Of a stretch of DNA of 40,809 nt, positions 26,149 to 34,432 are shown in pieces. Made by a program: the position numbers and the translations under genes. The stretch comes from Verrucomicrobiales bacterium (GTDB lineage Bacteria; Verrucomicrobiota; Verrucomicrobiia; Verrucomicrobiales; DEV007). Numbering within the stretch: the stretch's first letter is position 1; every line of letters starts with the position of its first letter. The notes beneath the pieces are model-generated. The model searched no databases. It was not told the DNA's origin and was given only the letters and a program-made list of their open reading frames with translations. The stretch is taken from NCBI GenBank assembly GCA_002698785.1, contig PAAG01000054.1, positions 1-40,809 on the forward strand, read 5' to 3'.

Positions 26149-26182
26149 GAAAGCGCGGCCGGGTTACCCGAGCCGCGCTTTC
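26149..26182 (-). terminator. Rho-independent terminator for the small secreted protein gene
   Basis: GAAAGCGCGGC (26149-26159) pairs exactly with GCCGCGCTTTC (26172-26182). Seven A residues on the plus strand (26140-26146) give a T run on the minus strand just beyond the stem. It serves the leftward gene ending at 26237, and the hairpin could also slow rightward transcription. Confidence 0.85.
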
Positions 26183-26236
26183 TACGTCTAAATGAAACTG
26201 TGAGATAAAAGATAGTAGGCTGAATGCCTCTGCGTT

Positions 26237-26530
26237 TTATTTGCCGTAGTAAGGCTGTGGCGCTTCGCAATGTCCGCTATCTGCCTGTTCAGCAATGGCA
26301 GCAGCGAGGTCGCCGTTCCAGCCTTTGACTTTGATTTTCTGTTTGCCGTTGCGCTTTGTCTTCAGCTTAGCTTTGCCGCCGACGACTTTTACTTTTACCT
26401 TATGGTCTTTGGTCTTCACTTTCTTGACCTGGTCGTTGGCCTGAGTGGAGAGAGGCATGGCAGCAGCGAGAGCGAGGGTCGCTACGATTGCGAGAACTGA
26501 TTTTGTGTGATTGAGCAGTCGTGTTTTCAT
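26237..26530 (-). CDS. Small secreted lysine-rich protein
   Basis: A 97-residue protein with a clear signal peptide (SVLAIVATLALAAAMPLSTQA, cleavage near ANDQV). The mature part is about 70 residues and very basic, dominated by alternating Lys/Val/Gly strands (KTKDHKVKVKVVGG; KQKIKVKGWNG), and ends in SGHCEAPQPYYGK with a single Cys. No family recognised. A periplasmic or surface protein binding an anionic polymer is a reasonable guess only. It is a single-gene unit with a strong terminator. Confidence 0.72.
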   Translation of the reverse strand: MKTRLLNHTKSVLAIVATLALAAAMPLSTQANDQVKKVKTKDHKVKVKVVGGKAKLKTKRNGKQKIKVKGWNGDLAAAIAEQADSGHCEAPQPYYGK

Positions 26531-26688
26531 TTGGGTAGGCAGGTGTGGATTAGTTGAGTGTTGAGATAACCCGTTTCCGGCTTTCTCTGTGGATACGACG
26601 AGCGAAATACCACTTCTTTCAAAAAAACGGGATTTTCTGATGGGGTGGCGTGAGCCTTGATTTTGTCAACTCTCTGGTATTCTGGGGG

Positions 26689-27522
26689 TTATTCCGTTTG
26701 TTTGAGGAAGTCTACCCCTTCCTGTTTGGGGTACCACACGCGTTCCAGCCAGAGGCCACACGCTGGTGCGGTGGGCCCTGCGAGTGTTCTGTCGCGGCTT
26801 TCGAGAATCATCGCCATGTCTTCGGCAGGGCGTTGACCTTCACCAATTTGTTTCACTGTTCCTGCTATAGTGCGAACCATTTGCTTGAGAAAGCCGGAAC
26901 CCACCAAGCGGAGGCGCCAGAGAAAGTGTGTCGAGGTATCGTACTCGCCGGGGAGTGAAATTGGATGATGGGTGATTTCCACTTCATGGAGACTGCGAAC
27001 AGTGGAGTTCACTTTTGCGCCCGCTGCAGAGAAGCCTGCAAAATCGTGTTCTCCCTGCAGGCAGGAGAGCGATTTCTGCATCAAGTCTCCGTCGAGAGGG
27101 TAGTGATCCCACAGGGCAGTAGTCCGCAGGTGTGGAAGCTGCGCAGGGCCTTGCTGAAAGTAGTAGCTGTACTGCTTCCGGATAGCTTCCTTTGCGTGGA
27201 ACTCTCGTGGAACTTGTTCCAAGGCGAGGATTTGAATGGTATCCGGGAGTTCCTGATTGATACCAAGAATGAGGGATTTTTCCGAAAAACGTCCGGAGGT
27301 GAGTTCAAAGTGAGCGACTTGCCCGCTGGCATGCACTCCTGCGTCAGTGCGGCCGCTGGCGACGACGGTCACGGTTTCTGCACAAACCTCGTAAATTGCG
27401 GTTGCGAGGGTTTCTTCAATGCTCAGCTTCGGATTGCTATGGCGTCCTATGCCTTTCTGAGTCTGCCAACCGCAGTAATCGGTTCCGTCGAAAGCAAAAA
27501 GGATGGCGAATCGGGACTTCAT
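26689..27522 (-). CDS. truA: tRNA pseudouridine synthase A
   Basis: Forms pseudouridine at positions 38-40 of the tRNA anticodon arm. The N-terminal FAILFAFDGTDYCGWQTQ, the catalytic Asp motif SGRTDAGVHASGQVAHF and the later segments YFQQGPAQ, HDFAGFSA and GSGFLKQMVRTIAGTVKQIG are diagnostic. The 277-residue length is slightly above the usual 250-270. It is divergent from the AlgI-like gene and has no partner genes. GC and codon use look like the core genome. Confidence 0.96.
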   Translation of the reverse strand: MKSRFAILFAFDGTDYCGWQTQKGIGRHSNPKLSIEETLATAIYEVCAETVTVVASGRTDAGVHASGQVAHFELTSGRFSEKSLILGINQELPDTIQILALEQVPREFHAKEAIRKQYSYYFQQGPAQLPHLRTTALWDHYPLDGDLMQKSLSCLQGEHDFAGFSAAGAKVNSTVRSLHEVEITHHPISLPGEYDTSTHFLWRLRLVGSGFLKQMVRTIAGTVKQIGEGQRPAEDMAMILESRDRTLAGPTAPACGLWLERVWYPKQEGVDFLKQTE

Positions 27523-27655
27523 AATAGGGGTACGTGGGGCTTAGGATGGATGGCGTCAATTCATTGTTCACGATGTGGCTCCCTTTCTTTCGGACTTGTC
27601 GGCCAATCGGATGGGGAGATACTTGCGTGGGTCGCTACCGTTCGGCCGGGTCATC

Positions 27656-29074
27656 TTGGTTTTTTCTTCTCACATTTTCCTTTTCGGTTTTCTGCCGCTG
27701 GCGCTGCTGCTGTATTATGTGACGCCTCCAAAGTGGCGGAGCTGGACGTTGACCGGGGTGAGTTATGTTTTCTATGGGTGGTGGAACCCATGGTTCTCGA
27801 TCTTAATGGCTGGATCGACGCTGCTTGATTACGGATGTGGGCTGGCTATTTCTCGGAGTGGGGCTGGAACACCGGGAGCGCGAATGGCAATGCTGGTGTC
27901 GGTCGTAGCGAACCTGGCAGTGCTGGCCTTCTTTAAATACGCGCTGTTCGTCTCGGAAAGTGTGGACTGGCTGGCTGCGAGTTTTGGTTGGGCGGTGGGG
28001 GAACCTCCGGAGTTCTTGAGGACAATGGTTCTGCCTGTGGGGATTTCCTTCTACACGTTTCAGTCGATGAGCTATTCGATCGACTTGTATCGGGGGCATG
28101 CGAAGCCAGCTCGTTCGTTGATCGACTTTTCGTGTTATGTATCCATGTTTCCCCAGTTGGTGGCAGGGCCGATCGTGAGATATGGCTCGGTAGCGGAGCA
28201 GTTGAAAAGCAGGCGGCATTCGCTGGAAGCGTTTGTGTCAGGACTGACAAGGTTTAACTACGGATTTGCCAAGAAAATCCTCCTGGCAAACCCGATGGGG
28301 CAGGTGGCGGACTTGTGTTTCGAAGCAGGAGACGGGGCTTTGTCGGGTACGTTGGCCTGGATCGGAGTGTTGGCGTATGCCTTTCAAATCTATTTTGATT
28401 TCTCAAGCTATTCGGACATGGCTTTGGGGCTAGGGCGGATGTTAGGTTTTCACTTCCCTGAGAACTTTGATTCTCCCTACAAGGCAAAGAGCATTACGGA
28501 GTTCTGGCGGCGATGGCATATTTCACTGTCGAGCTTCCTGCGGGACTATCTCTACATTCCTCTTGGGGGAAATCGGCGAGGGCGAGTGCGAACGTATGTG
28601 AACTTGATGCTGGTGATGCTGATTGGTGGGCTGTGGCACGGAGCGCAGTGGACGTTTGTGATATGGGGTGGGGTGCACGGCGTGTGCCTGGCTGTAGAAC
28701 GCTGGGCGAAGGGGCGAATCGGTTTTGCCATTCCGGGTGTTGCGAGATGGACAGTAACGTTTGGCCTGTTGTTGCTTACCTGGGTTTTCTTTCGGGCCGA
28801 ATCGATGGAGGTGGCAGTGCGCTACATAGGCGCGATGTTCGGGACCCTTGAGGCGGGGCCGGAGTCGGGCCTGCTGAGGGCGATGGTGTTTCAACCTGCA
28901 TCGATGGTGACGATGGGGGCGTGCTTCTTCATCGCCATGTTTTTACCGAATACAGGGCAATGGTTGAAGCGAGTGACGGGGTGGAAGGTGGCAACCGGGC
29001 AAATCTTGCTGGTTGTGAGTGTGCGCGTGATGTCACAACAGGGCTTCAATCCGTTTCTCTATTTCCAGTTTTGA
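27656..29074 (+). CDS. MBOAT-family polysaccharide O-acetyltransferase (AlgI-like)
   Basis: Membrane acyltransferase that moves acetyl groups across the inner membrane for O-acetylation of an exported polysaccharide. The start is chosen at TTG 27656 because the following VFSSHIFLFGFLPLALLLYY aligns with the conserved first residues of AlgI-type proteins; ATG 27611 and ATG 27575 are alternatives. Around ten helices follow. Family landmarks are VLPVGISFYTFQSMSYSID, FPQLVAGPIVRY, FDFSSYSDMALGLGRMLG, WRRWHISLSSFLRDYLYIPLGG and the catalytic His in GGLWHGAQWTF. It is followed two bases after its stop by the AlgJ-like gene. No alginate synthase genes are present, so the polymer is unknown. Confidence 0.9.
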   Translation: MVFSSHIFLFGFLPLALLLYYVTPPKWRSWTLTGVSYVFYGWWNPWFSILMAGSTLLDYGCGLAISRSGAGTPGARMAMLVSVVANLAVLAFFKYALFVSESVDWLAASFGWAVGEPPEFLRTMVLPVGISFYTFQSMSYSIDLYRGHAKPARSLIDFSCYVSMFPQLVAGPIVRYGSVAEQLKSRRHSLEAFVSGLTRFNYGFAKKILLANPMGQVADLCFEAGDGALSGTLAWIGVLAYAFQIYFDFSSYSDMALGLGRMLGFHFPENFDSPYKAKSITEFWRRWHISLSSFLRDYLYIPLGGNRRGRVRTYVNLMLVMLIGGLWHGAQWTFVIWGGVHGVCLAVERWAKGRIGFAIPGVARWTVTFGLLLLTWVFFRAESMEVAVRYIGAMFGTLEAGPESGLLRAMVFQPASMVTMGACFFIAMFLPNTGQWLKRVTGWKVATGQILLVVSVRVMSQQGFNPFLYFQF

Positions 29075-29075
29075 A

Positions 29076-30632
29076 ATGAAGAATCCGTATCATGACCAGT
29101 TGCAGGAGGATGAAGTGTCGATTGGACGGCGCGGGCTGCTGGTAGCTTCGGGGATATTTGCTCTTATTTTGGTATTTCCGTGGCTGGTTACCTTGGTGCG
29201 AGACCGAGGTGGGGTGGACCCTGTCGTGTGGTCGGGTTCGACGATCAGGAATCTGAAAGCGATGGAGAAATGGGTGGAGGGGTTGCCCGTTTTTGAGCGA
29301 GCGAGGGATGTCGATCAAGCCGTTCTGACCAAGATCGCCAATGTAGGGAATCGTAAAGTCGTTCTCGGGCAGGATGGATGGCTTTTCTATCGCCCGGATT
29401 TGGACGCGGTAGTGGGAAAGGGGCCCTTTTACAACGAGCCGCCTTCAGTATCCCGAGAGCGTGTTGTGGATCAATGGCGTCCCCCTCTACCGGAGATCCT
29501 TGATTTTGCCGCGCACTTAAAGAAACGAAATATTGAGTTGGTTTTCGTTCCAGTGCCGACAAAGCCGATGGTCTGCAACAGTGCTCTCGGCCTCGAAGGA
29601 GAAGCAATCGCTAACAAAGATTGGGATGACTTGAAAAGTCGGCTCGAAGAGGCAGGGGTGCGTGTTGTGGATCTGCTTCCCCTCTTGGCATCAATGCCAG
29701 AAGAGGAGCGTTTTCTGAAGCAGGATACCCACTGGACGCCAGCAGCGATGGAAAGGGCAGCGGCTCGAGTGGCGGAAATGATGCCCTCTTTTTCTCAAAT
29801 CGAGGTAGTCGGCGAGGTTCGCGAGGTGAAACGAGGGAGCAAAGGAGATCTGGCGAGGATGCTGGTCCCCGATGAGATGGGGCTTTTCGAAGAGGAAACT
29901 GTGTCGCTACGGGTCGTGGAAGGTGGGCCCAGAATAAACAATGACGAGAGCACGATCGTCGTCCTCGGGGATAGTTTCGTGAATGTTTACGAAGACCCGG
30001 AACTGGGTTTTGCCGGAAACGGTGAAAGAGAGTCGTTATCCGCAGGCTTCTCCTCGCATTTGGCGCGTCATCTGGGTGTTTCGATTCAGACGATTGCGAT
30101 AAATGGCGGCGGTGCCACGGAAGTGAGAAAGAATTTTGCCCGATTGGGTGGTAATTCGATCACGAGAAGGAGGGTGGTTGTCTGGGTTTTATCGGCCCGG
30201 GACGTTCTTTTGCCGGAGCTGCCGGCTCGGAGGGCCGGGATTAGATGGGAGCCGGTGGAGTATCCGGTAATCGTGAGATTTGAGGAAGCCGTGCCCGAGG
30301 AAAAGAAAGAGCGGGCGATTCGGGTGACTGCGACGTTGAAGGAACGTACTCGACTCGGGGATCCGAAGGAAACTCCCTATGATACAGCGATTTACTCCGC
30401 TGTTTTTGAGGCGGTGGAAGGCGATGCGATCAAGGAATACTATGTTTTCCTTTGGGGATTTCGGAAGAGGGAGATGGAACCAACTGCTTTTTTCTCACCA
30501 GGGCAGCGATATGAGCTAACCCTGGTCCCTCTGCAGGAATATCCTGAGGCGATGCGTGCTACGCAGTTGGATGATTTTTCCCGGTTTGACCTTACGCCAT
30601 TTTTTGCTACGGATGCGAGTGAGATGAAATAG
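29076..30632 (+). CDS. AlgJ/AlgX-like SGNH-type acetyltransferase
   Basis: Membrane-anchored periplasmic partner of the AlgI-like protein; transfers acetyl to the polymer. An N-terminal helix (LLVASGIFALILVFPWLVTLV) anchors it. The AlgX/AlgJ fold is shown by KVVLGQDGWLFYRPD, VFVPVPTKPMV, the catalytic DTHWTP (Asp217 and His219) and the nucleophile motif VLGDSFVNVY (Asp299, Ser300). AIAINGGGATEV-like strands follow at IQTIAINGGGA. The C-terminal 150 residues after WVLSARDVLLPE form an additional beta-rich part not found in the minimal AlgJ catalytic domain, perhaps a carbohydrate-binding module. Tight spacing with the AlgI gene implies an operon. Confidence 0.88.
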   Translation: MKNPYHDQLQEDEVSIGRRGLLVASGIFALILVFPWLVTLVRDRGGVDPVVWSGSTIRNLKAMEKWVEGLPVFERARDVDQAVLTKIANVGNRKVVLGQDGWLFYRPDLDAVVGKGPFYNEPPSVSRERVVDQWRPPLPEILDFAAHLKKRNIELVFVPVPTKPMVCNSALGLEGEAIANKDWDDLKSRLEEAGVRVVDLLPLLASMPEEERFLKQDTHWTPAAMERAAARVAEMMPSFSQIEVVGEVREVKRGSKGDLARMLVPDEMGLFEEETVSLRVVEGGPRINNDESTIVVLGDSFVNVYEDPELGFAGNGERESLSAGFSSHLARHLGVSIQTIAINGGGATEVRKNFARLGGNSITRRRVVVWVLSARDVLLPELPARRAGIRWEPVEYPVIVRFEEAVPEEKKERAIRVTATLKERTRLGDPKETPYDTAIYSAVFEAVEGDAIKEYYVFLWGFRKREMEPTAFFSPGQRYELTLVPLQEYPEAMRATQLDDFSRFDLTPFFATDASEMK

Positions 30633-30778
30633 TGTATTGTTACGAAAAATGGGTATTTATTTACCTCGTTTTTACAGTGGCATTACAATCATCTTACAAT
30701 TTTCTAATAGTGTGAAAGATTGGGTGTCTTATTCTCGTAGACAACAGTCAATATCAATGCCAGAGGAGGGGCATACTT

Positions 30779-31309
30779 ATGAATCAGACAGAGGAGAATT
30801 CAGAGCAGAATACTTATTCGCACATTGAGGTCGTTCCCAGCGAGCCTCAGCCGGAAATGCAGATGGAACCAACCGCATACCGTATGGGCGAATCGCTGTA
30901 TCTTCAGGAGGGAGCTGGACTGCCTACAGAACGCTGCATCTGCTGCGGGAAGAAGTCAGTAAAAACGGTATCAAAAGCGTTGCGTACTCCGTTGAAGCCG
31001 ATGACGTGGTTTGGAAAGACCAAGACTGTCGAGTTCGGCGTATGTAAAGAACATAAAGAAAGCAATGCTATGGGATCGGCACTTACTTACTCTGCCTTGA
31101 TAGTAGGGATACTTATCTTGGTAGTTGGTGCAGTATCCTTGAGTTTTGCTACCATTTTCGTTGGCATGCTTGCGGTAGCTGTATCGGGTGTTTTTCGTGC
31201 TCGTATGCCGGTTTACACTGCTGATCCATCCGTGGAGCCAGTGGAAATCAAGGGGCATAGCCTGTCCTATCTGGATCTTGTTCCGGAAGCCGTTTACACG
31301 GAAGAGTGA
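30779..31309 (+). CDS. Hypothetical membrane protein with CxxC zinc-ribbon-like motif
   Basis: A 176-residue protein. One of the few genes here with a strong ribosome binding site (GAGGAGGGG at 30763-30771). The N-terminal 45 residues are acidic and polar. ERCICCGKKSVKTVSKAL near residue 50 gives paired cysteines, and a further Cys-His pair in GVCKEHKE could complete a metal site. Two hydrophobic helices follow (YSALIVGILILVVGAVSL; FATIFVGMLAVAVSGVF). The C-terminal tail is soluble. No named family recognised. It stands alone behind a 146-base AT-rich gap that probably holds its promoter. Confidence 0.75.
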   Translation: MNQTEENSEQNTYSHIEVVPSEPQPEMQMEPTAYRMGESLYLQEGAGLPTERCICCGKKSVKTVSKALRTPLKPMTWFGKTKTVEFGVCKEHKESNAMGSALTYSALIVGILILVVGAVSLSFATIFVGMLAVAVSGVFRARMPVYTADPSVEPVEIKGHSLSYLDLVPEAVYTEE

Positions 31310-31328
31310 GAGAGGCCTTCTCTCTTGA

Positions 31329-31730
31329 TCAGCAGGCAGATCGTATCCCGGCTTCGAGGTTGTTTCCGTCGAAGTCGAGCAGATACGCTGCGTAGTAGCC
31401 ATTTCCGCAATGCTCTGGTGAACCGTTGCACTTCGCACCGGATGCGATGCCCGCTTTGTGGAAGAGGTCTACGGCCTCTTTCGACGGAGCGCGAAAGGAT
31501 AGGTGCATTGGACGCTGATGTGCCGGATCTAAAGGAGTGCCGTGGTAGTCAGCCCCCTTGCTGATGCCTCCCAGCCATAGAAATGGTAGGTCTGTGTCCC
31601 CTGCGAAGATCATGGCGTTCCATTCTGGCTGTCGCTGGAGAACGTGAATGCCAAGGGGTGAAAGGCAAGCTTCGTAGAGTAGGGAGCTTTTGGAGAAGTC
31701 AGAAACAAAGATGCCGACGTGATCAAACAT
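31329..31730 (-). CDS. VOC (glyoxalase/bleomycin-resistance fold) protein
   Basis: A 133-residue protein of the vicinal oxygen chelate superfamily. FDHVGIFVSDFSKSSLLYEACLSPLGI is the first beta-alpha-beta-beta unit, with a metal-ligand His near the start. The second unit includes MHLSFRAPSKEAVDLFHKAGI, and YYAAYLLDFDGNNLEAGI ends the domain with the usual glutamate. Such proteins range from glyoxalases to resistance proteins; substrate unknown. ATG 31730 lies inside the last codons of the small upstream gene (eight-base overlap), so they are coupled. Confidence 0.88.
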   Translation of the reverse strand: MFDHVGIFVSDFSKSSLLYEACLSPLGIHVLQRQPEWNAMIFAGDTDLPFLWLGGISKGADYHGTPLDPAHQRPMHLSFRAPSKEAVDLFHKAGIASGAKCNGSPEHCGNGYYAAYLLDFDGNNLEAGIRSAC

Positions 31731-31929
31731 GGTGCAATTTCCAGATGAATGCGTTTCCGCGTTTCTCACTGCGATCCAGTGAGATGTCTTTTTCCAATTG
31801 CCCTACCCACTCGGGACAGGGAGAGCGATAGGGGAGGTTGAGCTCGTCCCGCAGTTCCTTCCATGTCTTCCCATCTCGGTGACGGATCAGCTCGTCGCGG
31901 ATGGTATCCCTGAACTCGGTGTATTTCAT
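31723..31929 (-). CDS. Conserved small hypothetical protein
   Basis: A 68-residue soluble protein: KYTEFRDTIRDELIRHRDG, then TWKELRDELNLPYRSPCPEW and WVGQLEKDISLDRSEKRGNAFIWKL. The layout resembles a small winged-helix fold, with two helices and a final basic strand, and I recall similar short proteins from environmental genomes and gene cassettes (memory, unverified). It overlaps the VOC gene start. No function can be assigned. Confidence 0.72.
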   Translation of the reverse strand: MKYTEFRDTIRDELIRHRDGKTWKELRDELNLPYRSPCPEWVGQLEKDISLDRSEKRGNAFIWKLHHV

Positions 31930-32138
31930 GAAAGGGTAAGTTAGTGAATGTGCAGGCTAAGGGAAGTGAAAAGCGCAAGATCGACCGTGCAAGTTTAACA
32001 AGTCAAAGGGGAATGGAATGGATTTGGTTTGGGTATATCGATTGTGAATCAGGGAGTTATGAGATTGGTATGTGCTCTGCGATTACCGGAGGAGAACAGT
32101 GTGAGTTAGCACTGCCACAACAACAAAACCTACACAGC

Positions 32139-32939
32139 ATGAAAAAAGAAATCATCACTATCATGGCGGCCTCCGGCCTCCTTACCGTCGGATACTCGGA
32201 ACAGGAGAAGTCCGAAACCCAAAATACTGAAACTTATTCTGAATCGCAGCAAGTTGAACAGCCTGTCGACGCTGAGATGGGGCCTGAATTCGTTGATTAC
32301 AGCGGCATTCTTGATTCTTCCGATATCATTTCCGAGGGCGTTTATAACATGGAAGAGGAAGAGATCGGATCTGTTGATCGACTTCTTTTCAACAGCGACT
32401 CCGGCGAAGTTGAATTCGCAGTCGTTAGTGTAGGTGGATTTCTCGGCTTGGGAGATCGCCTTGTAGCGGTGCCTTGGACTGAGTTCGATGTGAAGAAAGA
32501 AAAGAACTCTGAAAAGATGACCGAAGCTGAGACTTCTGAAATGAAAGAGGAGCAAGCTGAGGAAGTAGCGGAGCATCAGGAAGAAGTAGCTGAAGCAAAC
32601 GAAGAGAAAGCTGAAGAGACTGCCGATAATGCCGAAAATAGCGAAGAGCTTGCCGAAGCGAAAGAAGAACAGGCAGAAGAGAACGCCGAGATTGCTGAAG
32701 AACAGCAGGAAGTAGCTGAAACCGAGACTACTGAAACAGAAAGCGAAGTGAAAGAACTCGTTGTTCGTCTCTACCTCGACATCACTCGCGAGCAGCTGGA
32801 AAAAGCTCCTGAGTTCGATTCGACTCTTCCTGGAATGACCGAATCGAAAGAAGGTTCTGACACCATCTCTGAATTCTGGAAAAAGGATTGGGAGACCACG
32901 AAGTCTGAAAAAGAAGCTGACAAAACAGCTAGTCTGTAA
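32139..32939 (+). CDS. PRC-barrel-like exported protein with Glu/Ala coiled-coil insertion
   Basis: A 266-residue protein starting at ATG 32139 with a short hydrophobic segment (KKEIITIMAASGLLTVGYS), probably a signal. Residues 60-115 resemble the first half of a PRC-barrel (GVYNMEEEEIGSVDRLLFN; GEVEFAVVSVGGFLGLGDRLVAVPW). Instead of closing the barrel, the chain enters about 75 residues of Glu/Ala-rich heptads (residues about 125-200, such as EEQAEEVAEHQEEVAEANEE), predicted coiled coil. It then returns with KELVVRLYLDITREQLEKAPEF, which looks like the missing last PRC strand and tail. The repeat array also biases the opposite frame into a false Phe-rich ORF. A strong terminator follows. Confidence 0.82.
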   Translation: MKKEIITIMAASGLLTVGYSEQEKSETQNTETYSESQQVEQPVDAEMGPEFVDYSGILDSSDIISEGVYNMEEEEIGSVDRLLFNSDSGEVEFAVVSVGGFLGLGDRLVAVPWTEFDVKKEKNSEKMTEAETSEMKEEQAEEVAEHQEEVAEANEEKAEETADNAENSEELAEAKEEQAEENAEIAEEQQEVAETETTETESEVKELVVRLYLDITREQLEKAPEFDSTLPGMTESKEGSDTISEFWKKDWETTKSEKEADKTASL

Positions 32940-32975
32940 TCTCTGAAATTGTAACGAGAATACACAAGTCTTTAG

Positions 32976-33005
32976 CGGCGCGGGAATTTCTCCCGCGCCG
33001 TTTTT
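32976..33005 (+). terminator. Strong Rho-independent terminator
   Basis: CGGCGCGGGA (32976-32985) and TCCCGCGCCG (32991-33000) form a perfect ten-base stem around the loop ATTTC, followed by TTTTT. It lies 36 bases after the PRC-barrel gene. Confidence 0.93.
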
Positions 33006-33060
33006 CTTTGCTGCATGTGCGTGTGATGAGTGAGATAAGAAAGGGTAGCCTCGTTTGTGC

Positions 33061-33549
33061 ATGAAGATTCGTTTCGCCTCCACTCTTCTCCGCCTGGTAG
33101 CGATATTGACTTCAGTGATTCTGATTCCCGAAAGCCTGCTCTTTCTTGGGTTGATGACTCGAAATGTGTTTCGGTTTGCTCAATCGATTTCAGCTGATGG
33201 TCCTCCGAGTTGGTATTTTCTCCTGTTTGCTGTCGGGCAGACCGCAGCCGCAGTGCTTTGCTGGATGGGGTGTCGAATGGCTTGGCGACGACTCGAGGTG
33301 ACGAACCGGCGATTGCTCACCGGGTGTGATGAAGAAGAGAGAACTCGTATTTCGGCAAAGAAGGCGGTTTCGAAGTTTCTGCTCTTTGTTGGTTTCGTTT
33401 TGTTCGCATTTGTTCTGGCTCCGATCATCTGGTGGATCGGCGTTATCTCGGGGCACGAGCGCACAGCGGGTTGGTTGGTTGGTGTTCCTATCGTTATTGC
33501 CTGCTGCTTTTATCTTGCGTTCTTGTTCTTTCCTCACCGAAGGAAATAG
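33061..33549 (+). CDS. Hypothetical membrane protein
   Basis: A 162-residue protein with four hydrophobic helices: LLRLVAILTSVILIPESLLFLGLM, WYFLLFAVGQTAAAVLCWMG, KFLLFVGFVLFAFVLAPIIWWIG and WLVGVPIVIACCFYLAFLFF. A basic loop (RRLEVTNRRLLTG) separates the second and third, and the C-terminus is basic. No family recognised. ATG 33061 is preferred over the TTG two codons upstream. It follows the terminator by 55 bases, so it starts a new unit. Confidence 0.65.
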   Translation: MKIRFASTLLRLVAILTSVILIPESLLFLGLMTRNVFRFAQSISADGPPSWYFLLFAVGQTAAAVLCWMGCRMAWRRLEVTNRRLLTGCDEEERTRISAKKAVSKFLLFVGFVLFAFVLAPIIWWIGVISGHERTAGWLVGVPIVIACCFYLAFLFFPHRRK

Positions 33550-33629
33550 GGAAACTGGAATGCCTGATTGAATTTCGTGTCTTGGTTGATTTGACAGGAG
33601 GTTAGAGAAGCGATTATCTCGGTGCGGAA

Positions 33630-34424
33630 ATGGCTTCTCCTGAACAGGTCGATTGGTACGATACGCCGCTTTTCTATGACATCGTTTTCGATGGAGATTC
33701 GCCGGCGGAAGGTGCTTTTCTTGAAGCGGTGCATCGGGAGTATGGTCGAGGGAACCGTTCAAAGCGTTCCGTGATTGAGCCGGCTTGTGGCAGTGGCAGG
33801 CTTTTGCTGGAGATGGCGAAAAGAGGTTGGTCGGTGGCTGGGTTTGATGCGAATTTCCAAATGTTGGATTTCGCCAGAAAGCGGATGAAGGGCAATGGGC
33901 AGAGGGGAACGATCTGGGAAGATCGAATGGAGAGCTTTCGGGTGCCACGGAATAGGAAGTTCGATCTTGCGCATTGTCTGGTGAGTTCGTTCAAGTATCT
34001 CCTGACAGAGTCACACGCAGAGGCTTGCTTTCAGGGGGTGGCCGATTGTCTGAAGCCGGGTGGGGTTTTTGCGCTGGGGTTGCACATGACAGATTACGAT
34101 AATCTGCGGGTGACACATGAAAGGTGGGTTGATTCTCGAGATGGGGTCAAAGTGGTGAGTAATACGCGGACCTGGCCTGCGGATGTGGAGCGAAGGATCG
34201 AGCCGATTCGATCGAGGTTGAAGATTACTTTTCCAGATGGGGAAGAGCGATTCCAGGAGACCCATTGGGAGGCTCGCACCTATAGTGCGAGTGAGTTGAG
34301 AGCGTTGGTTGCCAGGGTGCCTGAGTTCGAGTTGGTGGCCTGTCATGACTTTCGGTATGACATGGAGGAGCGCCGTGAGCTTGATGACTCTTATGAGGAT
34401 ATTATTCTGATCTTGCGAAAATAG
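33630..34424 (+). CDS. Class I SAM-dependent methyltransferase
   Basis: A 264-residue methyltransferase. The SAM-binding motif I is VIEPACGSGRLLLEMAKRG, motif II contains the acidic residue in VAGFDANFQML, and motif IV is FDLAHCLVSSFKYLL, followed by CLKPGGVFALGLHM. The substrate is unknown. TTGACA at 33591 may be part of its promoter (with TATCTC 18 bases on), although AGGAGG follows it immediately and is too far from the ATG to be the binding site. It converges on the sialidase gene with eight bases between stops. Confidence 0.92.
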   Translation: MASPEQVDWYDTPLFYDIVFDGDSPAEGAFLEAVHREYGRGNRSKRSVIEPACGSGRLLLEMAKRGWSVAGFDANFQMLDFARKRMKGNGQRGTIWEDRMESFRVPRNRKFDLAHCLVSSFKYLLTESHAEACFQGVADCLKPGGVFALGLHMTDYDNLRVTHERWVDSRDGVKVVSNTRTWPADVERRIEPIRSRLKITFPDGEERFQETHWEARTYSASELRALVARVPEFELVACHDFRYDMEERRELDDSYEDIILILRK

Positions 34425-34432
34425 GGAGAGAG

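Noticed and set aside
31308-31325. GAGAGA...TCTCTC inverted repeat between convergent genes as a bidirectional terminator
   Set aside because: The stem is short and imperfect, with no T run on either side.
32130-33083. Minus-strand frame rich in Phe, Leu and Ser opposite the PRC-barrel gene
   Set aside because: Its composition is the direct result of Glu/Ala codon repeats on the plus strand; it also runs through the terminator hairpin.
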